Shown piece by piece: positions 55,950 to 64,000 of a stretch of DNA of 64,000 nucleotides. Position numbers and translations under genes: made by a program. Position 1 is the stretch's first letter, and each line of letters starts with the position of its first letter. Below the pieces are notes generated by a model, which was not told where the DNA came from, ran no database searches, and saw nothing but the letters and a program-made list of their open reading frames with translations. This stretch comes from Aldrovandia affinis (Eukaryota; Chordata; Actinopteri; Notacanthiformes; Halosauridae), in assembly GCA_029706075.1 (NCBI GenBank), contig JAINUG010000053.1, positions 496,001 through 560,000 on the forward strand. Direction: 5' to 3'.

Positions 55950-55959
55950 AATGTCCAAG
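55950..55959 (+). promoter_or_regulatory. Candidate self-priming primer-binding site
   Basis: AATGTCCAAG begins one base after the 5' LTR and contains the gag start codon. It pairs perfectly over ten bases with CTTGGACATT in the LTR. Tf1/sushi elements use such intramolecular pairing instead of a tRNA. Confidence 0.6.
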
Positions 55960-56840
55960 TCCAAATCGGAACCAGCGGAGACCGAGCGGACCCAGAGCAT
56001 CCTGCACAGTACCATCCAAAGCCAGGAAGCATCCATCAGACGGCAGGACCAGGCTATTGCTGTACTCACGGAACAACTGAACACATTCAGCCGCCAAACA
56101 GCCAGCCAGTTCAACACCATCATGGAGTTACTCCTTAACAAAACCGCAACCACCACCTCTCAGTTTCATCCGGAACCCAGGGACACTAACCAAGCCGACT
56201 TACGTCGTGAACCACGTCTCCCGGCACCGGAACGTTACGACGGTAATCCCACGGGATGCCGTGGGTTCATCACTCAGTGTTCGCTGGCATTCGAACTCCA
56301 ACCTTCACAATTTCCCAGCGAACGCTCCCAAATAGCATATATAATTTCCCTTCTAACCGGTACCGCTCTGAAGTGGGCAACGGCCATCTGGGAGGAACAA
56401 GGGCTCGTCTGCAACAGCTATGCCAGATTCAGCTCCGAGTTACAGACGGTGTTTGATCATCCTGTCCAGGGTCGTGAAGCGGCCAACCGGCTGCCCGGAT
56501 CAAGCAGGAGGCCAAACTGTCGCTGCCTACGCCATTGAGTTCCGCACCCTGGCTGTGGAGAGTCGCTGGAACAACGAGGCACTTATAGCGACGTTCCGGC
56601 AGGGTCTCAACGAAGGGCTCAAGGATGAACTCGTCGTTCATGGAGACATCGACCAGTGGGAAGAACTTGTGGCATTGGCTATCAAGTTGGACAATCGCCA
56701 AAGGGAACGCGCTAATGAACGCCGCAATAACTATCCCATACCCCGACCGCGGACATCATTTCCCCTGCGGACAGAAACCATCCCATCCGCTTCCAATTCA
56801 CCGCCTCGTGTGACCCCCCAACGAACAGGAGGAACCTATG
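55951..56840 (+). pseudogene. Gag of the chromovirus, frameshifted
   Basis: The ATG at 55951 overlaps the primer site and starts [16 protein letters not shown]. Residues about 20-70 form a coiled coil ([20 protein letters not shown]). Residues about 90-190 match the gag capsid domain of this group: [40 protein letters not shown] and [15 protein letters not shown]. Near 56490 the frame shifts; the new frame carries [20 protein letters not shown] and FRQGLNEGLKDELVVHGD, then a Pro/Arg-rich linker. A second shift near 56850 leads into the zinc knuckle. Gag packages the element RNA. Confidence 0.82.
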
Positions 56841-58015
56841 CAGTTGGGCAGAGCTCGTCTCTCAGCCACCGAAAAGGAACGTCGTCGTAAGGAAAACTGC
56901 TGTCTGTACTGTGGGCGTTTTGGTCACTATCGTGATTCATGTACGGAGCTAAGGGGAAGCCAATGCTACTACCACACCGGGAGGGTGGTAAGTAGCGCAG
57001 TGTTCACTCCCAAGGCATCAATCATCACTGGATTGGTGTTGCCCATCTCCATGCGCTGGAACAACTCTCAGCACTCGGCTCTCGCCCTTGTTGATTCCGG
57101 AGCTGCGGGAGACTTTATCGACCTCAACCTCGCCCAGCGATTACAAATCCCACTTGTGACATTGGAATCCCCCCTGTCAGTCACAGCTCTGGACGGCAAG
57201 CCCTTGGGATCCGGTGCCATCACGCAGCGGACTATTCCTCTCCAGATCACCATAAGGGATGAACACACCGAACGGATTGAACTTTTTGTCACTCACTCTC
57301 CGCAGCTACCTCTCGTGCTGGGCTACCCTTGGCTTAACAAGCACAACCCCCAAATTGACTGGAACGCTGAGAAGATACTGGGCTGGGGATTGACCTGCCA
57401 AAGCACCTGTCTGCTGCCTCGCTCTCCTGCTGCCGCCTCACACCGAAAACCAGAGATCCAGAACTGGGTCCGTGTGCCTCCGGCATACAGGGATCTCCAT
57501 GCGGTGTTCAACAAGCAACACATGGCTACTCTACCTCCTCACCGTCCGTACGACTGTGCGATTGATCTGCTGCCGGGAACCAGTCCTCCTCGGGGCAAGA
57601 TATTTTCATTATCCCGGACCGAGACGACGGCCATGAACGACTACATCCGAGAGGCGCTCGCTGCCGGACACATCCGCCCATCCACCTCACCAGCGGGAGC
57701 AGGGTTTTTCTTCGTGGGGAAGAAGGATGGGGGTCTGCGCCCATGTATTGACTACAGAGGTCTGAACAATATCACCATCAAGAACAGATATCCACTGCCC
57801 TTGATGTCCACGGCATTTGAGATGCTGCAGGGGGCCACCATCTTCTCCAAACTGGACCTTCGGTGTGCATATAACCTGGTGCGCATTCGGGAAGGAGATG
57901 AGTGGAAGACTGCCTTCAACACACCTACAGGGCACTATGAATACCTCGTCATGCCGTTCGGTCTTTCCAACAGTCCGTCGGTCTTTCAAGCGCTCATCAA
58001 TGACGTGTTGAGAGA
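56838..58015 (+). pseudogene. Chromovirus zinc knuckle, protease and RT start
   Basis: One 420-codon frame holds three parts. The zinc knuckle [14 protein letters not shown] (residues 22-35) has the intact C-x2-C-x4-H-x4-C pattern. The protease shows [14 protein letters not shown] (catalytic Asp about residue 86) and [13 protein letters not shown], typical of this clade. The reverse transcriptase begins with [20 protein letters not shown] and [18 protein letters not shown], then [16 protein letters not shown] with the first catalytic Asp, and [20 protein letters not shown]. The frame is lost by one base just before the YLDD box near 58015-58035. The Met at 56838 is not a real start; the domain is read on from gag. 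Confidence 0.88.
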
Positions 58016-58030
58016 GGTACTCAACCGTTC

Positions 58031-58365
58031 GTGTTTGTATACTTGGATGACATCCTCATATTCTCCAGGAATGCTCAGGAACACGAATTACATGTGAGAC
58101 ATGTCCTACAGCTGCTCCTGCGGAACCAATTATTTGTCAAGCTGGAGAAAAGCGAGTTCCATGCATCCACCGTCACATTTCTGGGTTTCATCCTACAGGC
58201 AGGCAGTATTCAAATGGATCCGATCAAGACGCAAGCAGTACGAGACTGGCCACGCCCCATCTCGATTAAACAAGTCCAACGTTTCCTTGGCTTCGCCAAT
58301 TTCTACCGGAGATTCATTCGGGACTTCGGAACAGTGGCGGCGCCACTCACCGACCTGACCCGGGG
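58031..58365 (+). pseudogene. Chromovirus RT, YLDD box to thumb
   Basis: This frame resumes reverse transcriptase with [13 protein letters not shown]; the YLDD box (58040-58051) is intact. It continues with [20 protein letters not shown] and [20 protein letters not shown], the connection to RNase H. A further frame change near 58365 interrupts LTRGKAKDF, where RNase H starts. Confidence 0.85.
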
Positions 58366-58870
58366 AAGGCTAAGGACTTCATCTGGACTCCGCCTTCGAA
58401 CAAGCCTTCCAACATCTCAAACAGCGCTTCACCTCGGCACCTGTCCTAACCATTCCGGACCCAGCTCTGCCCTTCGTGGTCGAAGTTGACGCTTCCAACA
58501 CTGGGATTGGAGCGGTTCTTTCTCAACGGTTACAACCTGACAACAAGCTTCGCCCATGTGCCTTCCTGTCCCATCGCTGACTGTCACCGAGCGCAATTAC
58601 GACATTGAGACCGCGAACTGCTGGCTGTAAAGAGAGCTCTGGAGGAATGGCGGCATTGGCTGGAGGGTTCTGCACACCCGTTCATTGTTTGGACCGACCA
58701 TAAGAATCTGGAGTACCTACAGCAGGCCAAACGGTTAAACTCACGTCAAGCTAGGTGGGCCCTGTTTTTTAACCGGTTCCAATTTACCCTATCTTATCGT
58801 CCGGGGTCCAAAAATCTTAAACCCGACGCTCTCTCCGGATTTTTGAGACTCCTGAAACCGTCGTCTCAGT
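58366..58870 (+). pseudogene. Chromovirus RNase H, frameshifted
   Basis: The first part (to about 58580) shows [20 protein letters not shown] and [10 protein letters not shown], with the first catalytic Asp of RNase H. After another change near 58575-58625, an open frame without a Met runs from 58626 to 58870. It reads [20 protein letters not shown], then [20 protein letters not shown] with the TDH catalytic Asp, and [15 protein letters not shown], the domain end. RNase H removes the RNA template after copying. Confidence 0.82.
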
Positions 58871-59745
58871 AGACACTATCCTCCCACCCAGCCGCATCAT
58901 CGCCCGATCCAGTGGGGCATTGAAACTATTGTTCGTCAGGCCTCACAAGCGGAACCAGGTCCTGAAGACGTCCCACCTAACCGCTTATTCGTTCCCTCTG
59001 CAGTAAGGAAACAAGTCCTGCAATGGGGTCACGACTCCCATCTGACCGGACACCCAGGGGTGTCACGCACCCTGGAATTTCTCCGTCGGGGCGTTTCTGG
59101 TGGCCCAAGATGGAGGAGGAGGTTCGTTCATTCGTCCTAGCATGCAACACATGCACTCAAAACAAAAACCCCGGACCCGTTCTCAAGGACTACTCCACCC
59201 CTACCCATTCCCCCCGTCCATGGTCTCACATATCGATGGACTTTGTTACAGGGCTACCTTCCTCACACGGTCACACCGCGGTCTTGGTGGTGGTGGACCG
59301 TTTCTCCAAGGCCTGTCGTTTTATTGCCCTGCCCAAACTACCTCAGCCCAGGAGACCGCAGAACTGGTGGTCGAACACGTGTTTCGGGTGTTCGGCCTTC
59401 CCACCGACATCGTGTCTGACCGGGGACCACAGTTTACCGCCCCGGTTCTGGAGGGCCTTCTGCACACTCATCGGGGCTACGGCCAGTCTGTCATCAGGTT
59501 ACCACCCCCAGTCCAACGGGCAGACGGAGCGGGTCAATCAGGACATGGAGACGACCCTGCGGTGTCTTTCATCATCTAACCCCATGTCCTGGAGCCGCAA
59601 CCTTCCATGGGCCGAATATGCACACAACACTCTTCGCTGCTCCACCACAGGGATGTCGCCATTTGAGGTCCAGTTTGGCTACCAACCGCCTATCTTCCCG
59701 ACCTGGAGAGTGAAACTGGGGTACCTTCAGCGGAACTTCACATAA
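58871..59745 (+). pseudogene. Chromovirus integrase, frameshifted
   Basis: The zinc-binding part is spread over two frames: [18 protein letters not shown] near 59030-59085, then [20 protein letters not shown], completing HHCC. The catalytic core begins [20 protein letters not shown] (first Asp). The second block, [18 protein letters not shown], lies in another frame near 59410-59460. The third, [20 protein letters not shown], has the Glu. LPWAEYAHNTLRCSTTGMSP and FEVQFGYQPPIFP follow. All three catalytic residues are present, so the defects are frame changes rather than active-site mutations. Confidence 0.85.
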
Positions 59746-60290
59746 GGCGTTGCAGACAGGTCTGGAAAAGAGCTAGGCAAGCTATCGAGCGCACCACTCA
59801 ACAGAACCGTATCCAGGCCAACCGCCTCCGTCGTCCGGGGCTCACCTTTCGTCCTGGTCAGAGGGTCTGGCTATCTTCCCGGACCTGCCTCTCAAGGTAG
59901 AAAACCGCAAGCTGGCTCCACGTTTTGTGGGGCCTTTCAAAGTGATTCGCCGGGTTAATCCGGTGGCTTACCACCTCTTGTTGCCTCCGGAGATGCACCG
60001 GGTACATCCCACGTTTCATGTTTCCCGCCTTCGGCCTCTACTCATTGGGGCACACACACAGCCGGCAAGAACTCCCCGGCTCGCTCGTCTCATCGACGGT
60101 CATCCGGCTTACACCGCTCGGCGTCTCCTCCAGTCCCGCCGAGTGCAATCAGGGGTCCAGTACCTGGTGGACTGGGAAGGATACGGACCGGCGGATCGGG
60201 CCTGGATTCGGCCAAACAGATCCTGGATCGGTCTCATCCGGGAGTTTAAAGCTCGGCAAGCGGCTCTTCCTGGACCGCCGGGAGTCGGTC
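59746..60290 (+). pseudogene. Chromovirus integrase C-terminus and chromodomain
   Basis: A short shifted piece (about 59830-59900: GQRVWLS-like and LKVENRKLAPRFVGPF) carries the GPY/F module, which continues in frame from 59927 as MGPFKVIRRVNPVAYHLLLP. HPTFHVSRLRPLL follows. Residues about 75-125 of this frame form a chromodomain, with YTARRLLQSRRVQSGVQYLV, DWEGYGPADRAWIRP and LIREFKARQ. Chromodomains of chromoviruses direct integration toward certain chromatin. The frame ends inside the 3' LTR start. Confidence 0.85.
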
Positions 60291-60795
60291 CTAGGGGGTT
60301 CTGTCACGAATCAAGCTATTAGGAGAAGCGTGAGGAATGCGAAGAATCTAGCCAGGTCATTATCGACGGCTGGAAATCATTTACCGTGAGAACATTTATA
60401 CTCCGGGATTCTCGTTGATCATCGCTTGGACATTTTGCTAGCTTTGTATTTCTGTTCTCTGTACCATTGTTGCCTATTGTCTCTCGCCGCTAAAGATTTC
60501 GTGTTTCTTGTTCGTGTTCGTGTTTTCTTGTTTGTTTATTCGTAAGCCTATGTTTAGCTTATTTACGTGTTGTTTAGTACACGTTTTTGGATTGTTCTGT
60601 TTCGCTAGTTTTGTTTTGTTTTTTCGTTGTTGCTTTTGGTTTGGTTATTTGTATTTTTACGTGTCTTGTTCAGACACCGTTTTGTTTTCTGTCCTGTGCG
60701 TTAAGCATTAAAATCGGCTTAAATCGCGTCACTGCTTCCGGATCTCTATCTCTCTCTCACCCGCATTTGGTTCCACATCTACCGGTCTCCTGACA
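60291..60795 (+). repeat. Polypurine tract and 3' LTR of the chromovirus
   Basis: AGGGGG just before the LTR is a short polypurine-like tract. The LTR (60302-60795) repeats the 5' LTR with three single-base indels: near 55631/60487, in the T-run near 55740/60587, and in the T-run near 55774/60621. I noticed no base substitutions. Confidence 0.9.
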
Positions 60796-61219
60796 AAAAA
60801 GCCAGCAGACTCAATTCCTAGTGCCGTTTACTTAGATAGTGAGTGTACCAAAAGCGTTGGTCAAACTCTGCCTACAACATAAAGCCCCGTTTTGAATAGC
60901 GCACCCTCTCCCCTCACTGTGTCCTCCTCAGCTGGCTCACTTTGTCATGTCAGCAAAAACTGCTTTCTGAGGCAACCTCACATGAAGGAGAGAGAAGAGA
61001 GGGGACAGTTTTGACGGGGGCAGGTCCCCCTCAGAGGTAGGGCCCTGGACTGTAGCCCTGGATGCCCATTGGATTAATGCGGCCCTGCTCATGCGTACAA
61101 ACAATCTAAATTTTGTTTGTAAGAAAGATTTTAAGGATAGTTTCTAAGCAGCAACGATATTGTATTCTATATATGGGCATTATACAAAAAGATTATTTAA
61201 GCATCACTCATACCGCAAG
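60796..61219. other. No gene; possible old hAT end
   Basis: The segment contains GGGCCCTGGACTGTAGCCC and TTAATGCGGCCCTG near 61040-61088, which resembles the right terminus of some fish hAT elements. No matching left end or 8-bp duplication can be shown. Confidence 0.35.
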
Positions 61220-61480
61220 GGTTAAAGACCAAATTGGACAAGTGTCATTTTTTAAAGTGAGATTTCACATATTTTGACATCAGAATATTTAGATTTCAGA
61301 AAAGGCTGTGGCCAGAGACCCAGATAAAGTTGGCCATGATAGACTGGAAATGTTCATCGACAATCACAGAGCTTAGAGCCTTTCATGGTCTCAATAACTC
61401 TTACAGAAGAATTGTTCATGATTCTGGTACAATTTACACACTGGACAAAGAGTGCTACACATATTTTTCTGTTTTAAGAA
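61220..61480 (+). pseudogene. Gypsy reverse transcriptase scrap
   Basis: Broken plus-strand frames show KLDKCHF near 61230, SEKAVARDPDKV near 61296-61330 and WKCSSTITELRAFHGLNNSY with RRIVHDSGTI near 61340-61430. This is the Gypsy RT block from the palm to the connection domain ('..P.K...I..W..P.....LR.FLGL..YYRRF'). There is no LTR or other domain nearby, and the sequence differs from the other Gypsy elements in the window. Confidence 0.6.
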
Positions 61481-61489
61481 GAATATTCC

Positions 61490-62330
61490 ATGAAAAATGC
61501 TGCTCTTCCACTGCTCTTCTTATGTGCAGAAGTCTATAGTCTATGTTCTTGTCTATGGCACGAAAGGGAGATTCTTATAGCCATCAATACAAGAATTGTA
61601 GCTCAATGTGGTTTACAGATTACAGGAGTAAATGGGTACCTGACTATACCACCTTTGAGACACAAGGTCATCATTAAGATTCAGTCTTTATTTAGGTCTA
61701 GAAGGACAAATAGACTTTGGACAAACAAGAGCAACAGCCAAGCTAAGTTGTTTATTTTTCATTTCCATTGGCATTTCACAATTGCAGGTGTGGTGTATTT
61801 AGCCATAAATATTCAGTACAGCCACAATATGTTGTTAGTGTAACAGTTTTATATAGTAAACTGAGCTTAAATGTTACGACAATAATACAATAAGTGTTGA
61901 GCCATCTTCAACATGATCAACAGAATGCAGCCATAAAGGCGCTGCATTTATAAATCAAAAACAAGGAAAGCATAGACCAAGACAGAGGTTAGTGTGAGTT
62001 TGAAGAAAGCTACAGTCCATATCCTTAATCAAATGCTTACAAGGACATGATATTAAATCCAATACATGCAGCAATGATAAATGCTTGCTTTGTGAGTTTA
62101 TTATTATTATGTTTTTCCTGGCCTAAGAGGTTACTGGTTAGAGGCCCCCCACCTCTTTGTGAGTTTAAATGTCCAAATGATAAATTGATCCTAATTGTTC
62201 AAGTCAACAGAATTTCCCATTTACCTTTCAGACAGACAGCTTTATTGATGTTCCCGGGGTACATTACACAAGAAGCGGTAAGGCTTCTTTTTGCTTTCAT
62301 GTACAGAAATTGAGGAATATCCACTCCAAG
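61490..62330. other. No gene recognised
   Basis: A 12-base direct repeat, TTTGTGAGTTTA, occurs at 62089-62100 and 62156-62167 around 55 bases of other sequence. Otherwise I see AT-rich DNA. Confidence 0.45.
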
Positions 62331-62640
62331 CAGGTCAGAGAGACGCGATCCATTGAAAATTTTAAAAAGCAACTAAAAACACACATTTGTTTTTAAATAT
62401 TTGTTTGATTGCTTTTAAATATCTGTTATGTTAATCTAAAATTGTAATTTTAAGTTTTTGCTTTACCCATACTCTATTGTAAATGTTCCTGTGTTATTTG
62501 TTATTTGTTGTTTTATTTTTATTAATTTATTAATTTATTCATTACTGTGATTTATTATTTGTTTATTTTTTCTTGGTACTTTGGGCTGCAAGAGCATACA
62601 TGAAATATTCTGTATAAATAAAGTTTATTATTACTACTAT
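62331..62640 (+). mobile_element. Non-LTR retrotransposon 3' end
   Basis: A short frame, TRSIENFKKQLKTHICF then stop, is the typical C-terminus of L2-like and related LINE proteins ('S...FK..LKTHLF'). An AT-rich 3' UTR follows, with AATAAA near 62617 and a (TTA)n-like end. Only the last few per cent of the element is present. Confidence 0.5.
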
Positions 62641-64000
62641 CATTTAGGATTCCCTTACGCTGAAGGTCAGTGTCTTGAGGGAGGAGGCATGGTTCTGGGG
62701 CTATTGTGATATGGAGCCGTGGGTGGAAATTTTTATGCACAAATGATAAATGCTCACGAGATTTCAACAAATGTCACTTTAATAGAAAGGACTGGCAGAA
62801 CACTAATAATGTCAAAGGGAGCTGTCACTGGAAAATGTGAGGCATCCTGATTATGTCAACTTTTTGTAATCTCCTCTTTGAAGTACCTGAAACATAAATT
62901 ATACAGATAAAGCCTAATCTTTTGTGACTCCATTTAAGATCAGACAACGGCCATTTCTGACTGTTAGGGTGAAATGACATTGCTTTGAATGAAATTGTGA
63001 TGGACATAAACAGGATGGTAGCCACAGAACAAAAGCTATGAAGAGAAATGCTTTCATCACCTCAGGCAACGCATGGAATGCTAGCCAGTGTGAAACATAA
63101 ATATTTATGTGCGCATCAGTAGAAAAATGTCAATGCGGTAAGACATTTCACTTTTTTGCCATGATGACACTATGAACTTCGAAATCCATTTAGAAAAAAA
63201 CACCCTGGAGTCATTACACATTAAAATGCCTCTGATTAAATGCCCTCATGTGTTAGCTTTTTGAACAATGCAGTTGTTTGGAGTGGTTCCTTCACCATGA
63301 TCCATTGAGAAACGACCTCACGTTTACAATCGCTCCTCAGGGACCTTCTGCGAGGGAAAGCTTGCGGCACAGGGACGTACGCTCAGGGCTCTTCTCTAGG
63401 CCAGACAGCAAGATTAGCTCTCATGATTCATACTTGAGATGATAAAACAGGGGATTCAAATTCACAATGTTTTGTCTACTGTGCAAGTTCCCCATGATTC
63501 ATGATGTGTTTTACAACACAGATTCAAACGGCACATTATTCACATGCAACTCTTAACATGCTGTACATAATACCTAATTCCCCATGATTACATTGTTTAC
63601 GCTATATTTCCTATTCAAATATAAGTGTTTACTTGTTTTAATTGCATTCTCCGTCTGCTGTACATGTCTGATTTGTAAGCCTGATGAATGTTTCTAGGTC
63701 TATGGGATAATATCTCTTGGTTGCTTAGTATTCTCTTCCTGTTGCAGCCTTGCGGCACAGTGTACCTTCAGCACTGTAAACACATTCTGTTTTTGACAAA
63801 ACATTGTTCGGTTGCAGCACCAAAAATCTATGGTACCGAAGTGGACAATGTTGAAAATCTTGATATAGAAAAGTGTAATAACTCAATCGAAAAGGAAATG
63901 TGAAGATAAGATCAGGAGATCTAAATAAATGTCTTATATATACACTGAAACAATTTAACATTAATTTAATGCATAAACTGAAAGCATAACTGACACTTAC
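62641..64000. other. No gene recognised
   Basis: AT-rich DNA. Open frames at 62825-63025 and 63688-63961 have no recognisable domains. Confidence 0.5.

Larger units (their letters stand above)
55454..60795 (+). mobile_element. Tf1/sushi-type chromovirus retrotransposon, two LTRs
   Basis: Nearly identical LTRs (495 and 494 bp, TGTCAC...CTGACA) bound a 4353-bp interior encoding gag, protease, reverse transcriptase, RNase H, integrase and a chromodomain, in Gypsy order. AAAAA occurs on both outer sides (55449-55453 and 60796-60800) and could be the 5-bp duplication. The LTRs differ, as far as I can compare by eye, only by three single-base indels, so the insertion is young. The interior nevertheless shows at least seven frameshifts and few base-substitution stops. 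Gag starts three bases after the LTR, which leaves no space for an ordinary tRNA primer site. Confidence 0.93.

Noticed and set aside
52328-61088. One large hAT element running from CAGGCCCAGCGCC to GCGGCCCTG with all later elements nested in it
   Set aside because: The ends match over only a few bases and no 8-bp duplication can be found; the left side is obscured by the CA repeat.

Overview
This is 64 kb of nuclear DNA from a vertebrate, almost certainly a ray-finned fish (teleost). The evidence is the repeat content: fish-type Tc1 elements, hAT elements and their small derivatives, L2 LINEs whose 3' tail is shared with tRNA-derived SINEs, a CR1-like LINE, a chromodomain Ty3/Gypsy element and a Gmr1-type Gypsy element, set in AT-rich DNA with CA, TA and GA microsatellites. 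The species cannot be fixed from what I see. There is no bacterial gene organisation, rRNA cluster, CRISPR array or free-standing tRNA gene; the tRNA-like promoters present belong to SINEs.

Host genes are nearly absent. The best candidate is at 9.8-10.9 kb (+): three exon-like blocks resembling the N- and C-terminal parts of a multicopy fish family related to SAMD3-like proteins. The middle exons are missing and one block ends in a stop, so it may be a relic. A CpG-richer stretch at 1.5-2.7 kb, with a strong minus-strand splice donor, could mark a promoter or first exon of an unseen gene.

Layout. 0-12 kb: non-coding DNA, a hAT element with an exact 8-bp duplication (3930-5280), a 546-bp inverted-repeat element (8847-9392), the SAMD3-like blocks and a 223-bp hairpin element. 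12.7-14.3 kb: a decayed hAT transposase split by a Tc1 derivative. 17.7-19.5 kb: a 1.87-kb solo LTR with a tandem array of short hairpins. 19.6-22.7 kb: two copies of one SINE and a Tc1 derivative. 23.7-26 kb: a Gypsy relic on the minus strand, interrupted by two L2 pieces and a hAT MITE. 26.2-27.7 kb: a Tc1 relic with a Tc1 MITE next to it. 29-33 kb: a dispersed repeat, a hAT-like element and a SINE with a 14-bp duplication. 33.2-37.9 kb: an L2 element split by a CR1 element and by a solo LTR. 39-40.2 kb: a Tc1 element with both ends. 40.2-46.4 kb: no recognisable feature beyond a TA microsatellite. 46.4-50.5 kb: a Gypsy element with integrase before reverse transcriptase (Gmr1 order), lacking its 3' end. 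52-55.3 kb: two SINEs, a hAT MITE and an inverted-dimer Tc1. 55.45-60.8 kb: a Tf1/sushi-type chromovirus with both LTRs. 61-64 kb: a Gypsy fragment, a LINE tail and plain DNA.

How the parts relate. Nothing here forms a host pathway; the window is a layered record of transposition. The strongest unusual signals are the hairpin-array LTR, the Gmr1 gene order, the match between the chromovirus primer site and its predicted transcript start, the Tc1 inverted dimer, and an LTR fragment at the same site in two L2 copies. Most coding regions carry frameshifts or stops. In the chromovirus these may partly be assembly indels, because its two LTRs differ only by three single-base indels.
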